DNA of 39,081 bases from a virus: positions 1 to 39,081 of IMG/VR virus record IMGVR_UViG_3300027897_000003; one strand, 5' to 3'. Below, one piece after another: positions 30,306-36,652 of this stretch. Position 1 is the first letter of the stretch, and each line of letters begins with the position of its first letter. A program made the translations under genes and the position numbers. Below the pieces are notes generated by a model, which saw only the letters and a list, made by a program, of their open reading frames with translations, was not told where the DNA came from and made no database searches.

Positions 30306-30995
30306 ATGGCCGAGGTCTTCGTCGAAATCAGGAGCGCCGGGGTCCTGCTCTGGCTCAAGAAGGGCGAGAAGAAGCTCGCCTATGCCGTCGCGAACGCTCT
30401 GAACGGCACCGCCAAGAGCATCCAGCAGGCGCAGCGGGAGCGGCTGGCGCGGGGCTTCATGCTCCGCAAGCGGGACTTCATGCTGCGGCAGGTCGCGGTG
30501 ATCCGTGGCGAGGGCGGTGGGAGCGGGTTTGCCTCGGTCGGGGCCGGCCGCTATGCGGTCCGTCTGCAGGTCGGGCAGAAGGCGAGGCTCCTGCTCTCGG
30601 AGTACGAGAGCGGCGGCCCGCGGCGCGCGTTCAAGGGGAAGCGGGTCGCGATCCCCGTGCTTGGCGGCGCGCGGCCGACGCACGCCCAGAGCGTGCCGGA
30701 GTCGCTCTGGGTCCAGCGGCTGGCGCTCCGGCGCGCGCGGCGCGGCTCGAAGTCGAGGGGCGGGAAGCTGCCGTTGCAGGGGCTTCTCGGGACGTACCTC
30801 GTGCCGGGCATCGGCATCTTCCAGCGACAGGACGGTCAGACGCGGGGCCGGATGCTCTACGTCTTCAAGGAGAGCGTGCGCCTGTCTCCGATCCTCCGCT
30901 GGGTCGAGACCTGTCGCCGGGTGGCTTCTGTAGAATTCGGCCCGCGGCTGCAGTCCGCGGTGCGCGAGTCGTTCCGGCACGCGATGGGCGGGTAG
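30306..30995 (+). CDS. tail protein, minor-tail-Z / gp10-like
   Basis: A 229-residue protein starting at ATG 30306. An N-terminal helix region (KKGEKKLAYAVANALNGTAKSI), a basic segment (RERLARGFMLRKRDFMLRQVAVI), strands (GRYAVRLQVGQKARLLLSEYE) and the ending GTYLVPGIGIFQR...RMLYVFKESVRLSPILRWVETC...FGPRLQSAVRESF fit the family annotated as minor tail protein Z or tail completion protein. Those genes usually lie before the tail tube; here the gene follows the fibre genes, so its role is less certain. Confidence 0.5.
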   Translation: MAEVFVEIRSAGVLLWLKKGEKKLAYAVANALNGTAKSIQQAQRERLARGFMLRKRDFMLRQVAVIRGEGGGSGFASVGAGRYAVRLQVGQKARLLLSEYESGGPRRAFKGKRVAIPVLGGARPTHAQSVPESLWVQRLALRRARRGSKSRGGKLPLQGLLGTYLVPGIGIFQRQDGQTRGRMLYVFKESVRLSPILRWVETCRRVASVEFGPRLQSAVRESFRHAMGG

Positions 30996-31042
30996 TCTCG
31001 GAAGCTGTGCGTGGTGTGGTCGGCTGACAGGGAGGTGCTTCG

Positions 31043-31546
31043 ATGCGGGTGCGCTCGCACATCGTGCTGCACCATTCCAAGACCAAGGACGGCCTCGTGG
31101 TCGATGCGCCAGCCATCTTCCGCTTCCACACCTCCTACCGCCACGGTGGGGAGATCGTGAGCGAGGCCGAGTTCCGGCGGCTGCGGGCGCTGGCGACGCC
31201 GGGGCTCGAGCCGCCGTGGCGCGATGTCGGCTACCACGCGCTCGTGGAGCAGACCGATCGTGGTGTGGTGGCGATCCTCGGCCGGGACTGGCTCGAGCCG
31301 GCTGCGGCCTGCCGGCAGGGGGACATGAATCAGGTCGGGCTGCACGCGTGCATCGTCGGCGACTACGACCGGAACGACCCGGATCCGGAGGTCCTCGACG
31401 TCCTTGTGCGGCGGGTGATCGCTCCGTGGATGCGCCTGTTCGGGATCGCCGCGGAGCGGATCGTCGGGCACCGGACCTTCAATCCGAGCAAGACCTGCCC
31501 GGGGCTGCGCTTCGATCTCGAGGCGGTGCGGCGGATGGTCCGGTGA
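31043..31546 (+). CDS. N-acetylmuramoyl-L-alanine amidase endolysin
   Basis: A 167-residue amidase-2/PGRP-type enzyme starting at ATG 31043 after GACAGGGAGG. It cleaves the amide bond between MurNAc and the stem peptide to lyse the host. Zinc ligands are visible: His10 or His11 in IVLHHSKT, His143 in GHRTFNPSKTCPG and Cys152 at its end; VGYHALVEQTDRG supplies the conserved Y-H segment. No separate cell-wall-binding domain and no signal peptide, so release depends on a holin. It starts the lysis cassette. Confidence 0.9.
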   Translation: MRVRSHIVLHHSKTKDGLVVDAPAIFRFHTSYRHGGEIVSEAEFRRLRALATPGLEPPWRDVGYHALVEQTDRGVVAILGRDWLEPAAACRQGDMNQVGLHACIVGDYDRNDPDPEVLDVLVRRVIAPWMRLFGIAAERIVGHRTFNPSKTCPGLRFDLEAVRRMVR

Positions 31547-31857
31547 GCGCGGCGTGGGTGGGGGTGATCGTCGCGTCCGGGACGTTCGTGCTGGGTGTGC
31601 TGGGCGGATTCCTGATCGGCTGGGGCCGGGCCTGTGAGCGCCTCGACGATCTCGGGCGGCGCTTCCAGAACGTGGAGGCGGCGCTGGGTCTCGCGCAGGG
31701 CAATGGGGCGAGTTTCGTGCGGCGGTCCGAATGCGGGATCGTCACGAGGGGCGTCACCGATGCGATCTCGGCGCTGGGTCTCAGGTTCGGCGCGGTGGAG
31801 GAGCGTGTCGGAGATGTCGAGCAGCGGCTGGCCGAGTTGGCCGGTCGCATTCACTAG
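31543..31857 (+). CDS. membrane-anchored coiled-coil protein of the lysis cassette
   Basis: A 104-residue protein starting at GTG 31543, overlapping the amidase stop by 4 bases. One N-terminal transmembrane helix (VGVIVASGTFVLGVLGGFLIGW) is followed by a soluble helical region (RLDDLGRRFQNVEAALGLA, FGAVEERVGDVEQRLAELAGRI) that should form a coiled coil. This layout matches inner-membrane spanin-like or accessory holin proteins. No outer-membrane partner lipoprotein is seen beside it, though the putative lipoprotein at 18-395 would be about 6 kb away if the genome is circular. Confidence 0.55.
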   Translation: MSAAWVGVIVASGTFVLGVLGGFLIGWGRACERLDDLGRRFQNVEAALGLAQGNGASFVRRSECGIVTRGVTDAISALGLRFGAVEERVGDVEQRLAELAGRIH

Positions 31858-31870
31858 GAGGGAGGACGGC

Positions 31871-32329
31871 ATGCGCTTCAGGCAGATGCTCGGGCTCGTG
31901 TGCATGGTCGCGCTGGCGGTGCTGGCGGTGGTGGTGCCGCTGGCGCTGGCGCAGGAGGCGGTGGCGGTGGAGGGCACGCCGATCACGCCGGATCTGATCA
32001 AGACGTTCTTCGACGCCAACGCGATCCTGATCATGTTCGGCTGGGGGCTCATCCACAAGTACGTGCCGGCGCTGCGGAACATCCCGAACGCGCTGATCCC
32101 GTGGGTGAACCTGATCGGCTACCTGCTGACGCGCCTCGGGGCCGGCGCGCTGGGCGTCGGCGTGGCGCATGCCTCCGGCGGATTGCTGGCGAGCGTGCCG
32201 GATGCGGTCGGGGTGCTGATCGGCGGCTTCACCAGCGCCTCGTGGGCGAGGCTGCTCTACGAGGGCTGGGGGCGCGACCTGCTCGAGCGGATGATCGGTC
32301 TCAAGGCTCCGACCCCGCGCCGGGGCTGA
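31871..32329 (+). CDS. holin-like membrane protein
   Basis: A 152-residue protein starting at ATG 31871 after TAGGAGGGAGGA. A hydrophobic signal-like N-terminus (MLGLVCMVALAVLAVVVPLALA) ends in an ALA-Q cleavage-like site, and further hydrophobic segments follow (AILIMFGWGLIHKYVPAL, LIPWVNLIGYLLTRLGAGAL, VGVLIGGFTSASWARLLY). Position right after amidase and membrane/coiled-coil genes supports a holin that permeabilises the inner membrane. No specific holin family could be assigned. Confidence 0.6.
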   Translation: MRFRQMLGLVCMVALAVLAVVVPLALAQEAVAVEGTPITPDLIKTFFDANAILIMFGWGLIHKYVPALRNIPNALIPWVNLIGYLLTRLGAGALGVGVAHASGGLLASVPDAVGVLIGGFTSASWARLLYEGWGRDLLERMIGLKAPTPRRG

Positions 32330-32339
32330 TTCCATCGGG

Positions 32340-32381
32340 GCAAGAATGGGCTTGCGGGTCCCGGCGCGGCGATGCTACGGT
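32340..32381 (+). promoter_or_regulatory. sigma70-like promoter before the regulator gene
   Basis: TTGCGG (32352-32357) and TACGGT (32376-32381) are separated by 18 bases. The sequence CGATGCTAC at the -10 resembles CGATGTATGCTACC at the 10.93-kb promoter. An inverted repeat GCAAG-N6-CTTGC (32340-32355) overlaps the -35, in the opposite arm order to the palindrome of the other two promoters. It should drive the HTH gene at 32439 and possibly the replication block. Confidence 0.5.
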
Positions 32382-32391
32382 CGCTCGCGTC

Positions 32392-32407
32392 GGGGCCGGC
32401 GGGCCCC
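32392..32407 (+). other. 5' leader hairpin after promoter
   Basis: GGGGCC (32392-32397) pairs with GGCCCC (32402-32407) around GGCG, a few bases after the predicted transcription start and before the ribosome site CGGAGGG of the HTH gene. It is the third example of the promoter-hairpin-ribosome-site arrangement. Confidence 0.45.
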
Positions 32408-32438
32408 GGGATCACCGCCTGACCACGGAGGGCTTCCG

Positions 32439-32741
32439 ATGATGGCCGACCCGCTGCGACGCCGGACTCGCTTCGGCTCGTTCCTGTGCGGGCCGATGCT
32501 GCCGCGGCTCGAGCGTGCGCTCGCCGACTCCGGCCATCCCGTGTCCCGCAAGGCGATGTACTCGTGGCTTGCCGGCGCCACGGTGCCGCGCCTGCAGCAT
32601 GCGGTGGTGATCATCCGCTTGAGCCGAGGCCGGCTGACGGTCTCAGACATCGTGGCGCACCGCGAGCGGCTGCGCCGCACCGTCGAGAGGGCAGGGAATG
32701 GAACCGCTTCGCCGATCGACTCGCGTCCCGACGCCCGCTAG
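32439..32741 (+). CDS. small helix-turn-helix regulator
   Basis: A 100-residue protein; ATG 32439 follows ACGGAGGG, with ATG 32442 as alternative. LPRLERALADSGHPVSRKAMYSWLAGATVPRLQHAVVI and GRLTVSDIVAHRERL form a Cro/XRE-like helix-turn-helix in which SRKAMYSWLAG is the recognition helix. The first gene behind its own promoter in front of the replication block, it is a candidate for the protein that binds the palindromic promoter elements. No partner repressor gene is seen, and the lack of integrase argues against a full lysogeny module. Confidence 0.6.
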   Translation: MMADPLRRRTRFGSFLCGPMLPRLERALADSGHPVSRKAMYSWLAGATVPRLQHAVVIIRLSRGRLTVSDIVAHRERLRRTVERAGNGTASPIDSRPDAR

Positions 32742-32770
32742 CGCGCGGGTGCGCCTCCGACCTACCTGTC

Positions 32771-32785
32771 GGCCCGTGGTGGGCC
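32771..32785 (+). other. short leader hairpin
   Basis: GGCCC (32771-32775) pairs with GGGCC (32781-32785) around GTGGT, just ahead of the ribosome site GGGGAGGA of the 32810 gene. A weak stem, listed because similar leaders precede other genes here. Confidence 0.3.
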
Positions 32786-32809
32786 GCTAGGATCTACGGG
32801 GAGGATGGC

Positions 32810-32998
32810 ATGGACGGTTTCGCCTTCAGCATCTTGGACCGGGTCTCCGACGCCGTGACCGGCTTCGGCGGCGTCGTCACCGCCCGGGCGCAGCACCTGA
32901 ATCTCCCGTCGCAGTACCTCATCGAGGGCATCGACACGACCGGGCGCCCGGTGGAGTGGTGGGTGTCCGAGTCGCGGCTGACGAAGGTGGAGGGCTAG
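32810..32998 (+). CDS. small conserved phage protein
   Basis: A 62-residue beta protein starting at ATG 32810 after GGGGAGGA. ILDRVSDAVTGFGGVVTAR, LPSQYLIEGIDTTGRPVEWWVSESRL matches a short phage family (GD.V.D.VTGF.GIV......L.....Y.V......G.P....W..E.RL) with an SH3/KOW-like look. Function unknown. Confidence 0.55.
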   Translation: MDGFAFSILDRVSDAVTGFGGVVTARAQHLNLPSQYLIEGIDTTGRPVEWWVSESRLTKVEG

Positions 32999-33168
32999 GG
33001 TTTCCGGCGCGCGCCGGGAGCCGGTGCCGGGGGCGGAATTCGGCGGCGCGGGGTCGCCGGATCGATGCCGCCGGAGATGCACCGGGCGGCGCGGGCTGGC
33101 GGTGCCGGGCGGGCCGGCGCGCAGGGAGTGTGCCGGTCCGCTTCGGCGGGCGCAGGGAGGGAGTGGCG

Positions 33169-33387
33169 ATGGCGGGAAGGAAGCTGGCGAGGAATGAAGC
33201 CCGGCGCCGGCTCGGCTCCGGTTCCGATGGCGGCTACAAGGTGCGCGCGCGGCGGCGCGGTGGCCGATGCGTCGTCACGGTGACCCGGCGCCGGCGCAGC
33301 TACGGCCAGACGCTGGTCGTGGCGAACGCCAAGACATGGGCCCGGGCCCGGGCGCAGGTTCGGTCCGGCTTCGTGCGGGAGGTGTGA
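33169..33387 (+). CDS. short basic hypothetical protein
   Basis: A 72-residue, highly basic protein starting at ATG 33169 behind CAGGGAGGGAG. A central beta hairpin (GYKVRARRRGGRCVVTVTRRRRSYG) is followed by a helix; nucleic-acid binding is suggested by charge. The 170-bp gap before it (32999-33168) is GC-rich with short inverted repeats and no supported gene. Shares its stop with the next start. Confidence 0.4.
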   Translation: MAGRKLARNEARRRLGSGSDGGYKVRARRRGGRCVVTVTRRRRSYGQTLVVANAKTWARARAQVRSGFVREV

Positions 33388-34175
33388 TGAGCGCCGATCT
33401 GCCGGTGCCGTTCTCGAATGAGACCACCTCCCGGGACGCCGCGGAGAGCATGCGCGAGAGCGGCCGGGCGGCCACACAGGTCGAACAGGTTCTTGCGTTC
33501 CTGCGGGAGCGTGGCGAGGCCGGGGCCACGTTCTACGAGATCGACACGGCGTTGCGCATCGGCATCCGCCAGACAATGGCGCGGACCCGGGCGTTGGTGA
33601 TCGCTGGCTACGTGGTCGACTCCGGGGTCAAGCGCCGCTCCGACGCCGGGTACGCCAACACGGTGTGGCGGGCGCGCGATGGCGATCCGGTCCCGCTCGA
33701 GCCCGGGCCCCAGACCCACGGGCGGATTGCGGCGGCGGTTCGGCGCGAGCGCGAACGCTACGACGCGCTCGAGCAGCAGCTGATGACCGTGCTGCGGGGC
33801 TTCGCCAGCGGCCAGTACCTCGACCTCGTGGCGCTGGCCTCGGCGCTGGCGGCCGAGCGGTCGGCGATGCTGCGCCTGATCGAGGTGGCGCTGGCCGAGC
33901 GGTGGAGCCGGGACCGGCTCCGTGCGGCGATGGCGCGGCGCGGCGCCCCGGAGCTGCCTCTCGAGGATCCCGCTACCCTGCCGTCGCTGGCGGCGCTGGT
34001 CCCGCCCGGGGTCTACGAGTTCAGGAAGTCGAGCGCCGGTGTGGATTCATGGTGCATGAGCGCCGAGGCCACCGACACGCACCGTCGGGTGGCGTCCGGG
34101 AACGCGCCCATGCTGGAGATCCTGTCCTTCCTTGCGCACCGTCGGCGCTGTGACGGGGCCGGGGAAACGGCATGA
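33387..34175 (+). CDS. winged-helix DNA-binding protein
   Basis: A 262-residue protein starting at ATG 33387 (TGATG). Residues ~13-90 (ETTSRDAAESMRES, VEQVLAFLRERGEAGATFYEIDTAL, QTMARTRALVIAGYVVDSG, YANTVWR) form the winged-helix domain seen in many phage early proteins (SRAAA.S......V...L...G..GAT..EI...L......RR..L...G.V..SG.....). The middle is a long helical region (RERERYDALEQQLMTVLRGFA, LVALASALAAERSAMLRLIEVAL) and the C-terminus is unassigned. Likely a DNA-binding accessory of early expression or replication. Confidence 0.55.
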   Translation: MSADLPVPFSNETTSRDAAESMRESGRAATQVEQVLAFLRERGEAGATFYEIDTALRIGIRQTMARTRALVIAGYVVDSGVKRRSDAGYANTVWRARDGDPVPLEPGPQTHGRIAAAVRRERERYDALEQQLMTVLRGFASGQYLDLVALASALAAERSAMLRLIEVALAERWSRDRLRAAMARRGAPELPLEDPATLPSLAALVPPGVYEFRKSSAGVDSWCMSAEATDTHRRVASGNAPMLEILSFLAHRRRCDGAGETA

Positions 34176-34501
34176 GGTCGCTCCCGCGTGCCACGGTCAG
34201 CGTCGAGTACGAGAGGGTGGGCGCCACCGCTGGTGTGGTGAATCTGTGTCCCGGGGACCAGCTTGAGTTTGATGTCAGTACGCAGGTCTCCGTCTCCCTT
34301 GGCCGGGATTGGAACGGGCACTTCGTTGTCGTGAGCGTTGGGCGGTGCGGCTGTCAGGTCAGGCTGGTACGCGTGAGGCGTGGTTCGGACTGGAGCGAGG
34401 TGTTTGGCGGGAAGTGTGTCGTCAAGGCGATTGCGCGCCGCGGGCTGCTCCAGAGAGTCGTGGCGCGGATCCGCGGCATGGCCCGGCGCGGTGGGCTGTG
34501 A
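34172..34501 (+). CDS. hypothetical protein
   Basis: A 109-residue protein starting at ATG 34172 (ATGA overlap). Beta-rich (ATVSVEYERVG, QLEFDVSTQVSVSLG, HFVVVSVGRCGCQVRLVRVRRG) with a basic helical end. No motif recognised. Codon choice includes more A/T-ending codons than neighbours, which may hint at separate acquisition. Confidence 0.45.
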   Translation: MRSLPRATVSVEYERVGATAGVVNLCPGDQLEFDVSTQVSVSLGRDWNGHFVVVSVGRCGCQVRLVRVRRGSDWSEVFGGKCVVKAIARRGLLQRVVARIRGMARRGGL

Positions 34502-34785
34502 GCGGGCCCGGCGCGGATCCGCGGCGCTACGCGCTGTTCTCCTTCTCGGACTTCGGGGAGGTGGTTCCGGGGGGAGGCTGGAGCGACTTCCGCGGGCGCT
34601 TCCCGACGGTCGCTCTGGCGCGCGCCGCGGCTTCGGTGGAGTACGAGAGCCACCACGTGGTCGACCTCGAGGTCTCGCAGATCGTGGCGGTCGGCGACCG
34701 GGAGTTCCGCCGCGATCGGGACGGGCAGCGCTTCGACTCGATCGTCTGGGAGAGCGTCGACCCGCCGATCGGGGGTGCGTCGTGA
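34498..34785 (+). CDS. hypothetical protein
   Basis: A 95-residue protein starting at GTG 34498 (GTGA overlap). RYALFSFSDFGEVVPGGGWSDF, FPTVALARAAASVEYE, HHVVDLEVSQIVAVGDREF and RFDSIVWE resemble an alpha/beta small phage family related in outline to its next neighbour, which also begins YLAYG-type. Function unknown. Confidence 0.45.
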   Translation: MSGPGADPRRYALFSFSDFGEVVPGGGWSDFRGRFPTVALARAAASVEYESHHVVDLEVSQIVAVGDREFRRDRDGQRFDSIVWESVDPPIGGAS

Positions 34786-35075
34786 GCGGTGCGGCCGGCC
34801 GTTTCTACCTCGCCTACGGCATCAGTTACGAGGAGGTCGAGTTCCGCGGGCTGTGGAGCCGGTTGGAGCTGGCGGTCGCCGAGGCGCGCAAGACCCGGCT
34901 GGGTCAGGCGTACGTGGCGGCGGTGCGTGTCGACGAGCCGCGCCGCGGCGTGGAGTTCATGGGGCTGATCGGCATCATGGTGGGCTACCGCGGGTGCGAC
35001 GCGGGCGGGAGCCTCGGGCCGATCGTCGAGTTGGATCCGGAGCCGGAGGAGCTGGAGGAATTGGACCGTGTCTGA
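34782..35075 (+). CDS. hypothetical protein
   Basis: A 97-residue protein starting at GTG 34782 (GTGA overlap). RFYLAYGISYEEVEFRGLWSRLELAVAEARKT has the same order of elements as the preceding gene (strand, helix, then strands), so the two may be distant paralogues. The C-terminus is acidic (ELDPEPEELEELD). Function unknown. Confidence 0.4.
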   Translation: MSGAAGRFYLAYGISYEEVEFRGLWSRLELAVAEARKTRLGQAYVAAVRVDEPRRGVEFMGLIGIMVGYRGCDAGGSLGPIVELDPEPEELEELDRV

Positions 35076-35148
35076 TCACACAGGAGCCGACCGCGGTGGC
35101 GCCCGCGGGCCGGCCCGGCAGTCCCGGGCGCCATCAAGGAGGGAGAGC

Positions 35149-35523
35149 ATGAGCAATCCGCAGGACGGCGCGGCGCCGGACCCGCGCCTCGTGAGCCTGT
35201 CCACGCTGGCGCAGGGCGCGGTGGAGGAGTTGTGGCAGACCGCGCTGGCGCAGGTCCTCGAGAACATCGACGACCCCAACACGGCGGCGGACTTCAAGCG
35301 CAAGATCACGCTCGAGTTCGTGATCGAGCCGGCCGACGATCGCCGCTCGGCCAAGGTCACGTTCAGGAGCGGCGTCAAGACCGCCGGCGTCAAGGCGGTC
35401 GGCACCGCGGTCTACCTCGGGCGCCACGAGGGCCGGCTGGCGGCCGTCGAGGCGATCCCGCAGGAGGAGTTGTTCCCGCGTCCGGCGTCCAAGCCGGCGC
35501 TCGTGCAGGGAGGTGGGGCATGA
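35149..35523 (+). CDS. conserved phage early protein (replication-terminator-like family)
   Basis: A 124-residue protein starting at ATG 35149 behind AGGAGGGAGAG. LSTLAQGAVEELWQTALAQVLENIDDPNT, KRKITLEFVIEPADDRRSAKVTFRSGVKTAGVKAVGTAVYLG matches a phage family (L..GA..E.F...L..VL.NI.DPNT....R.I.......P...R....V........LAP......T..Y.G) often labelled replication terminator protein and found next to DUF2303 genes, as here. The label is historical and the true role is unknown. Confidence 0.6.
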   Translation: MSNPQDGAAPDPRLVSLSTLAQGAVEELWQTALAQVLENIDDPNTAADFKRKITLEFVIEPADDRRSAKVTFRSGVKTAGVKAVGTAVYLGRHEGRLAAVEAIPQEELFPRPASKPALVQGGGA

Positions 35524-36308
35524 TCGACGGGACCGCGATCGAGGCGCTCGCGGAGCGTTTCAAGAAGCCGTTTCATGCCGTGGATCCGCTCACCGCGTGG
35601 CCGACGATCATCGTGGTCGGTGGCCGGACGGTGCTGATGGCGCCGGACGGCTGGTCGGAGTACCAGCCGATGCTGCCGTCGGTGCGGCCGCTCGAGGTGG
35701 GCACGCTGGATGCGGTGCCCGAGTACCTGCGAGCGAACAAGGACAACCTCCCGCTCGACAAGCTCGTGGTCCACGTGGCGGGCCCGACGACGGTGCGGAT
35801 CCTCGGGCCGCTGTCCGGCGAGGAGGACCGGTTCCGGCGCCAGTGCTACCTCGAGGCCGAGGCGCGGATCCCCAAGATCCCGTTCGGTCAGTACCTCGAG
35901 TCCGAGGCGTTCGGGATCATCCTGCGGACCTGCTTCGTGGACGCCCCCACGGTGCAGGAGGTCGTGGCGCTGGTGGCCTCGATCCGCGAGTCGGACGTGC
36001 GCGAGACGGTGGACGACGGCGTGGCGCAGGAGGTGAAGGTGCTGCGCGGTGTGGCGCTGGTGGACCGGCAGCGGGTGCCGAGCCCGGTGTTGCTCGCTCC
36101 GTTCCGGACCTTCGCCGAGGTCGTTCAGCCGGAGAGTCCGTTCATCCTGCGGCTGCGCAGCGGTGTCAACGGCGGCCCGCCCACGTGCGCGCTCTGGGAG
36201 GCGGACGGCGGGGCGTGGCGGATCAGGGCGATGGAGGCGGTTGCCGGCTACCTGTGGGGGATGCTGGAGGGCTCGCTCTCGAGCGCCGGCGTGCGGATCA
36301 TCAGCTAG
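35520..36308 (+). CDS. DUF2303 (YfdQ-like) family protein
   Basis: A 262-residue protein starting at ATG 35520 (ATGA overlap). LDKLVVHVAGPTTVRILGPL, IPFGQYLESEAFGIILRTCF, VDDGVAQEVKVLRGVALVD, VPSPVLLAPFRTFAEVVQPESPFILRLRS and LWEADGGAWRIRAMEAVAGYL follow the DUF2303/YfdQ pattern closely (V.HP....V.......R........FP.F.FG.F.......I.L...F.......DDG..Q.V....G........V..P..L.P.RTF.EV.QP.S.F..R......ALFEADGG.W). Widespread in phage early regions with unknown function. Its N-terminus carries VDPLTAWPTII, shared with the connector gene through an exact 34-bp repeat. Confidence 0.75.
   Translation: MIDGTAIEALAERFKKPFHAVDPLTAWPTIIVVGGRTVLMAPDGWSEYQPMLPSVRPLEVGTLDAVPEYLRANKDNLPLDKLVVHVAGPTTVRILGPLSGEEDRFRRQCYLEAEARIPKIPFGQYLESEAFGIILRTCFVDAPTVQEVVALVASIRESDVRETVDDGVAQEVKVLRGVALVDRQRVPSPVLLAPFRTFAEVVQPESPFILRLRSGVNGGPPTCALWEADGGAWRIRAMEAVAGYLWGMLEGSLSSAGVRIIS
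35579..35612. repeat. 34-bp direct repeat, copy 2
   Basis: Identical to 14371-14404 and in the same codon phase. Here it lies 60 bases into the DUF2303 gene. The surrounding sequences do not align beyond the repeat at the DNA level. Confidence 0.9.
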
Positions 36309-36315
36309 GTCGGCT

Positions 36316-36347
36316 GGGGCCGGGGCGCCAGCACGGGCCCCGGCTCC
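36316..36347 (+). terminator. intergenic hairpin after the DUF2303 gene
   Basis: GGGGCCGGGGC (36316-36326) pairs with GCCCCGGCTCC (36337-36347, one G-U pair) around a 10-base loop. It starts 8 bases after the DUF2303 stop and ends just before the ribosome site GGAGGGAA of the 36365 gene. It could attenuate transcription or stabilise the mRNA ends; no U-tract. Confidence 0.45.
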
Positions 36348-36364
36348 GGGCATGGAGGGAACCG

Positions 36365-36652
36365 ATGCGAATCGAGATTCGGCAGGCGCTGGCGGTCAGG
36401 CGGGTGCTGGCGGAGCAGAAGCGGTTTGACGATGCAGCGGAGCTGTACGAGCGTGCGTTTCGGCTGGCCTTCCCGATCGGCCGTAGCCTGAGTTTCACGC
36501 ACGGCCGCTACCTGCGGGAGGCTACGGTAATCGATCACGGCGACTTCGATATGCTGCGTGTCCGTACGAAGCTGGGCGCGGAGTACTGGATCTCCGGTGC
36601 GCGGGCCCTCGCGGCTGTCGGCGGCGCTGGAGGGAGCCCCCGTGTACGCTAA
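36365..36652 (+). CDS. hypothetical protein
   Basis: A 95-residue protein starting at ATG 36365 after GGAGGGAACCG. Helical first half (RIEIRQALAVRRVLAEQKRFDDAAELYERAFRLAFP) then short strands. No family recognised. It overlaps the replication initiator start by 11 bases. Confidence 0.45.
   Translation: MRIEIRQALAVRRVLAEQKRFDDAAELYERAFRLAFPIGRSLSFTHGRYLREATVIDHGDFDMLRVRTKLGAEYWISGARALAAVGGAGGSPRVR

Noticed and set aside
32765-32793. Possible -10 box TAGGAT (32788-32793) ahead of the 32810 gene
   Set aside because: No acceptable -35 at 16-18 bases upstream (CCTGTC), so I did not call a promoter.
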